Origin: Phallusia mammillata
Lineage: Eukaryota; Chordata; Ascidiacea; Phlebobranchia; Ascidiidae
Assembly: GCA_003260075.1 (NCBI GenBank)
Contig: QLIY01000018.1
Location: 1 to 64,000, forward strand
Direction: 5' to 3'
Length of the DNA stretch: 64,000 bases
A program made the translations under genes and the position numbers. A model generated the notes under the pieces. The model did no database searches and was not told the DNA's origin. It saw only the letters and a list, made by a program, of their open reading frames with translations. Shown here piece after piece: positions 60,087 through 64,000 of this stretch (position 1 is the stretch's first letter; every line of letters starts with the position of its first letter).

Positions 60087-60314
60087 GTACGTGTATTTTT
60101 GTTTAAATATTTAATGAAGCGATAGTTGTACATACGAAGATGCGATTTTGGGTTAAAACCTTCATAAAGTTGACTTAGGATAACAGCACCGCTTAAAAGT
60201 GCACTAAAAAGGAAAACGAAAACTAAATCTGAAAGTTTAGCACGCAAAACCAATGTACGATGAAACCCTTTGGTCAAATCAGAGTTAGACATTTTTAGAT
60301 AGAGTTATATATTT

Positions 60315-60598
60315 TTTTTCTAAGATGACATCATCATTTTCTTGTTTATGTTGACACAAACTGCATTACCCAAATCCACAAACCTATATAAACATGAATT
60401 TACAACTGGTTTGTGGTTTGGAAAACGTGGGAAAATGATACTTCAGTCACAGGGGGGGGGGATTTTCTACGATGACATCATCATTTCTTGTTTATGTTGA
60501 CACAAACTGTATTACCCAAATCCACAAACCTATACAAACATGAATTTATAACTGGTTTGTGGTTTGGAAAACGTGGGAAAATGATACTTCAGTCACAG
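60315..60598. repeat. G10 seam at 60452-60461 between two copies of ~136 bp
   Basis: Downstream of ADAMTS exon 3, presumably in intron 3. The copies differ at several sites. Confidence 0.85.
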
Positions 60599-61952
60599 TG
60601 CGCTGCGTTTAAACGGCGATTTTTGCTGATAACAAAATGTCAGTTTCTAAATCGGTGCTTATTGGCGGGTTTTCAGTTCTCACCTTCCTTCGCGGATCAC
60701 TTGAAGCCTAAAGCCAATCAGTGTCTTTGTTTTTACTGCACAATCCCTTTCGACAGTTCCTATCTCTGACTAAACTTAAACGCTTGACACTTCCAGTGAA
60801 AGCGAAACGGGTACGATCCCAGGACCGTTCCAAGTGCGTGTATTGTTACAGTCCACTTTGAAATCATTGAAATCAAGGCGGAAAATAAATTGCGCGTGCA
60901 GGAGCCGACTTTGCCTGGCGTCGACCGTTAATTCCAAGCACTTTTCCTAAACAGTCAATCATTATACTAGCCTAAATTGGTTTTGACAACGTGCTCTTGG
61001 GTAACATACACGTTACATATTGCGCCTAGGGTGATATCCAGTTCATACATCATTACGTGTACCCTTATAGTTAAGTAAACCTCTGCCGTGGATTATTTAC
61101 TTTTGCCAAGTTGCGAGATATAATCAACATTGCCATTGCCGTTCGCGTAGTCTATTAATAATCTTTCACAATGGTGATGTTTTGCTTTCTACATTTCCCC
61201 CTTCCTTGGTCGACCACCGAAATTATAAGTCCAAGAATAGACCGTGATCGTCTCATTGTGCTTTCACAAGCCTTTGTGCGCCACCAAGCTCCTCTTTTTT
61301 AGTTGTTGTTTACAGATCCACGTGGCCACAATTATATTCCCGTCGGCTGGCGTCTGCTTTGAAGTCTTTTCTTTTCTTCCCGCCTGGTAAGCCGAAATAA
61401 CAAACGTGCGCAACTTTCTACACAAATTAAGGGTTCCTCAAAGTAACTAGCAGTTGTTTGAAAAGTGTCTTTACTTTGCTTGAATGTTTTGCTGCGAAGT
61501 CATGATAAAAAACTATTATAAGGAAGTAGCTTAAACAAGCACGTATGATTAAAAACGTGGTCGTATTGTAACTCATTCAAGTTGGTCATGTTGTTGAGGG
61601 TAATTATTGACCAAAAACGTCCAAAAAACGAAAGCATTCGAAAACTGGCATGACACAAATAAAACGAACTAAAAATTAATGACCAGCTTGGTTCTATATT
61701 AGGCAAGGCTAACAAGATAAATTGTAACCGTTATTAAAGAATGACGTGTAGCCAAGATTCAGGGCATTTAAAAGCGTAATCAAGGGTCGTTTGAGTCGCT
61801 CAAGTCCAATTGCAACATCACTTGTCGTTTAAGCGCGTCCTTACACCAATGGTAAAGTATCTAGTTCCCGGCGTTACGTAATGCTTTGCGGTAGTCTGGG
61901 TTAAAAATGCCCTCAAAGTCGGCCGGGTATATGCGGTACCCCGCTCTGCCTG

Positions 61953-62182
61953 TGTTTTTCTTACCTGGGCTTAGGAAAGGTTGGAACGAGGTTCTAGCTA
62001 AAGTCGTTAATGTGTGATTGACGGAGCTTGCATTATTTATGTGTATTCGTCTCAAGGCGGGGGGGGGGGGATGTTTTTCTTACCTGGGCTTAGGAAAGGT
62101 TAATGGAACGAGGTTCTAGCTAAAGTCGTTAATTTGTGATTGACGGAGCTTGCATTATTTATGTGTATTCGTCTCAAGGCGG
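61953..62182. repeat. G seam at 62059-62070 between two copies of ~108 bp
   Basis: Twelve G, of which two are native (GGCGG context), leaving ten. Confidence 0.85.
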
Positions 62183-62965
62183 CGTTCAATTCGATTTTAG
62201 TTGATTAAGAAAGGATTTGAAGTCTTAAAATTAGATTTGTGTGAAAAGGTTTTGCATACATAGTGTTTTAATGCAATAAAAAACTGTCAATTTTTATGTT
62301 TTATCCCCATTTAGCAACCAAGTCTGCACAAAAATGTTCGTATTCAAACAAAATTTTCATGACTAATCTTTAAAAACACTTAAAACTAGTCCTTTGAATG
62401 ACATATGAGTCCCTTTTTTTAAAAAAAAAGCTCCTGCATTTTCGAATTACAAAGATTCGCACATTAGAAAACAGAGTAAACGTACAAAATCATAATGGGC
62501 TTAGACTTTATCACTGTCTTATGGTGCGTGTCATCGACAACGAGGTCTTTACATACATCAGCTTTGTCTTCTGAGAAAAAAGTATTAAAACCCACCAGGT
62601 AACAGAGCATCCATTCGTGCTGAGCCAATATCGTAAAACCAACGACGGGCAGACAAATCAATCCAGCCTCGTAAGAGTGACATTGTTCGCCGCTTTATGA
62701 TCGCTCAGTCAAGGCCCGTAGTTAACCGCTAATAGGGCCCCCAGCGTAGCTGCTTCCGAGCCCAGAACGGCTTGGTCCACAAACTCCACACAAAAAGCGA
62801 GCCCCGTTTCGATTTTGTTTGCACAGGATGAGGTAACCGCGGTCGTCCTGGCGAAAAACAGATGAGGTAATGGCTTTTTAATTCAGGTGTAAAATTAGTG
62901 GTTTCGTTACTCCACGCAAACCTCTGTATCAATGGAAAATCTAATCTCGTACACTCAACCGCGAG

Positions 62966-62997
62966 TGACGTCACCGGCGTGTGCCACGATGACGTCA
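62966..62997. promoter_or_regulatory. Paired TGACGTCA sites
   Basis: TGACGTCA at 62966-62973 and 62990-62997, with a half site TGCGTCA just after. Spacing is 24 bases centre to centre. Candidate bZIP element by motif only. Confidence 0.3.
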
Positions 62998-63493
62998 CCT
63001 ATGCGTCACCGTATCAACCGCACGCACTCGGCCAAGTCTTAATGGCAGAAAGCTACTTAAACCACATAAGGGTTAAATTCCGTGGAAATGTGGCATGTTG
63101 AGGTTCTAATCTAATGACCCTTTGATTCGAATTCCTCGTTTAACTTCCGGCCTGATTTTAAATATATACCAACACCTTCTACGTAATGGCTCTTTGGTCA
63201 CTGCCTTAAATGTATTGGAAATTAAAATGCGAAGCCCTCCTTATACGGGCAATGACTTTATACTGTGCGTATTGGAATGCCTCCAGCAATACGCTCAAAA
63301 AATTAAACCTACCCAAAAATATTCAGTATTAATGATATGGTGTACTTCAAGCTTAATAGACAATATTGCTTTCCATGGTAAATTGCAAAATTACCGCTTA
63401 TGCAGACCACTTGGAGTAACACACAAGATAAGCACTTATAATAATCTTAACTATGTCCGTGGGATATCATCAATTCCATGCGATTTACATTAA

Positions 63494-63891
63494 AGCAGGA
63501 ATAAGTATCTTGGGATTATTGCCAGTTGGACTTATTAACCCACGAAGCTTTGCCTATAGGCAATAAGTATAATAAGTATACTTATTCCATTAGGTTAGAT
63601 AAGTTCTCTTTCCGTTTTTCAGCCCCTATCAGTGTATAGCAATTACACGGTAACGTTCAACATGCTGCTTGCATTATGCCTATAAGCCAAGCCCCTAGGG
63701 GGGGGGGCTAAAGTAGGAATAAGTATCTTGGGATTATTGCCATTTGAACTTATTAACCCACGAAACTTTGCCTATTTTTTCCCGTTAGGTTAGATAAGTT
63801 CTCTTTCCGTTTTCAGCCCCTATCAGTGTATAGCAATTACACCGTAACGTTCAACATGCTGCTTGCATTATGCCTATAAGCCAAGCCCCTA
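63494..63891. repeat. G10 seam at 63698-63707 between copies of ~204 and ~182 bp
   Basis: The copies differ by an indel (a short 'aataagtat' repeat is present only in the first) and by substitutions, as two alleles would. Confidence 0.85.
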
Positions 63892-64000
63892 TTACAATTG
63901 GCCATAGTGAGATAATATCGCACGCAGATGTGTACACAACAACGTAAAGGGCCACCGAAAATCCACAAAGACAAATAAATGAGGGTCTTTGAGGCCAAAA

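Larger units (their letters stand above)
60599..64000. other. Presumed ADAMTS intron 3, no exon recognised
   Basis: I looked for the next ADAMTS exon (expected to continue after STCEGL in phase 0) and did not find it. A 123-codon open frame ends at 63493; it is not recognised and may be transposon debris. Confidence 0.5.

Noticed and set aside
63122-63493. 123-codon open frame near the window end
   Set aside because: It does not begin with ATG and is not recognisable as an ADAMTS exon or a transposon protein. Left as possible debris.
1-64000. CRISPR arrays, operons, phage or bacterial features
   Set aside because: Spliced animal genes, MITEs and SINEs fill the window; no regularly spaced repeats or bacterial gene organisation are present.

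Overview
The window is eukaryotic, AT-rich and intron-rich. It carries two complete or nearly complete conserved metazoan genes, the 5' part of a third, a single-exon 7-transmembrane gene, and many short non-autonomous transposons. The gene families (septin 7, ADAM10, ADAMTS), introns of a few hundred bases to several kb, and 3-5% divergence between apparent alleles fit a highly heterozygous invertebrate deuterostome. An ascidian tunicate is my best guess, but the sequence does not prove it.

Layout: 1-348 is a decayed Ty3/Gypsy reverse-transcriptase fragment cut by a MITE, followed by a tRNA-like SINE and a hAT-type MITE. 1659-2687 (minus) encodes an orphan 7TM protein. 3300-13000 is intergenic and rich in MITEs. 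13045-23654 (minus) is a septin-7 orthologue with 11 recognisable coding exons; its first coding exon is not resolved. 27646-41458 (minus) is a complete ADAM10 (Kuzbanian) orthologue: 17 exons that join into an unbroken 758-residue frame. 41459-52864 is a gene-poor stretch between the ADAM10 and ADAMTS starts. 52865-60086 (plus) holds the first three exons of an ADAMTS-family metalloprotease (signal peptide and propeptide); the rest probably lies beyond the window.

The strongest structure not explained by genes or transposons is a set of about 25 runs of almost exactly ten G (or ten C). Each sits between two near-identical copies of the local sequence (51-205 bp, a few percent diverged). Three runs of 53-68 G/C lack long duplicated flanks. 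In septin-7 and ADAM10 exons the copies differ only at synonymous sites, and the reading frame is intact only if one copy is removed. I read these as scaffold joins: unmerged allelic contigs with 10-base gap placeholders written as G. Anyone annotating this sequence should collapse them.

The most interesting biological signal is a probable U12-type AT-AC intron in ADAM10. It has an ATATCCTTT donor, a CTCCTTAAT branch site and an AC acceptor, and it is the only splice choice found that restores the conserved disintegrin-like frame. ADAM10 and ADAMTS are transcribed divergently. Functionally, septin-7 is cytoskeletal, ADAM10 is a membrane sheddase and ADAMTS is a secreted matrix protease; nothing in the sequence links them into one pathway.
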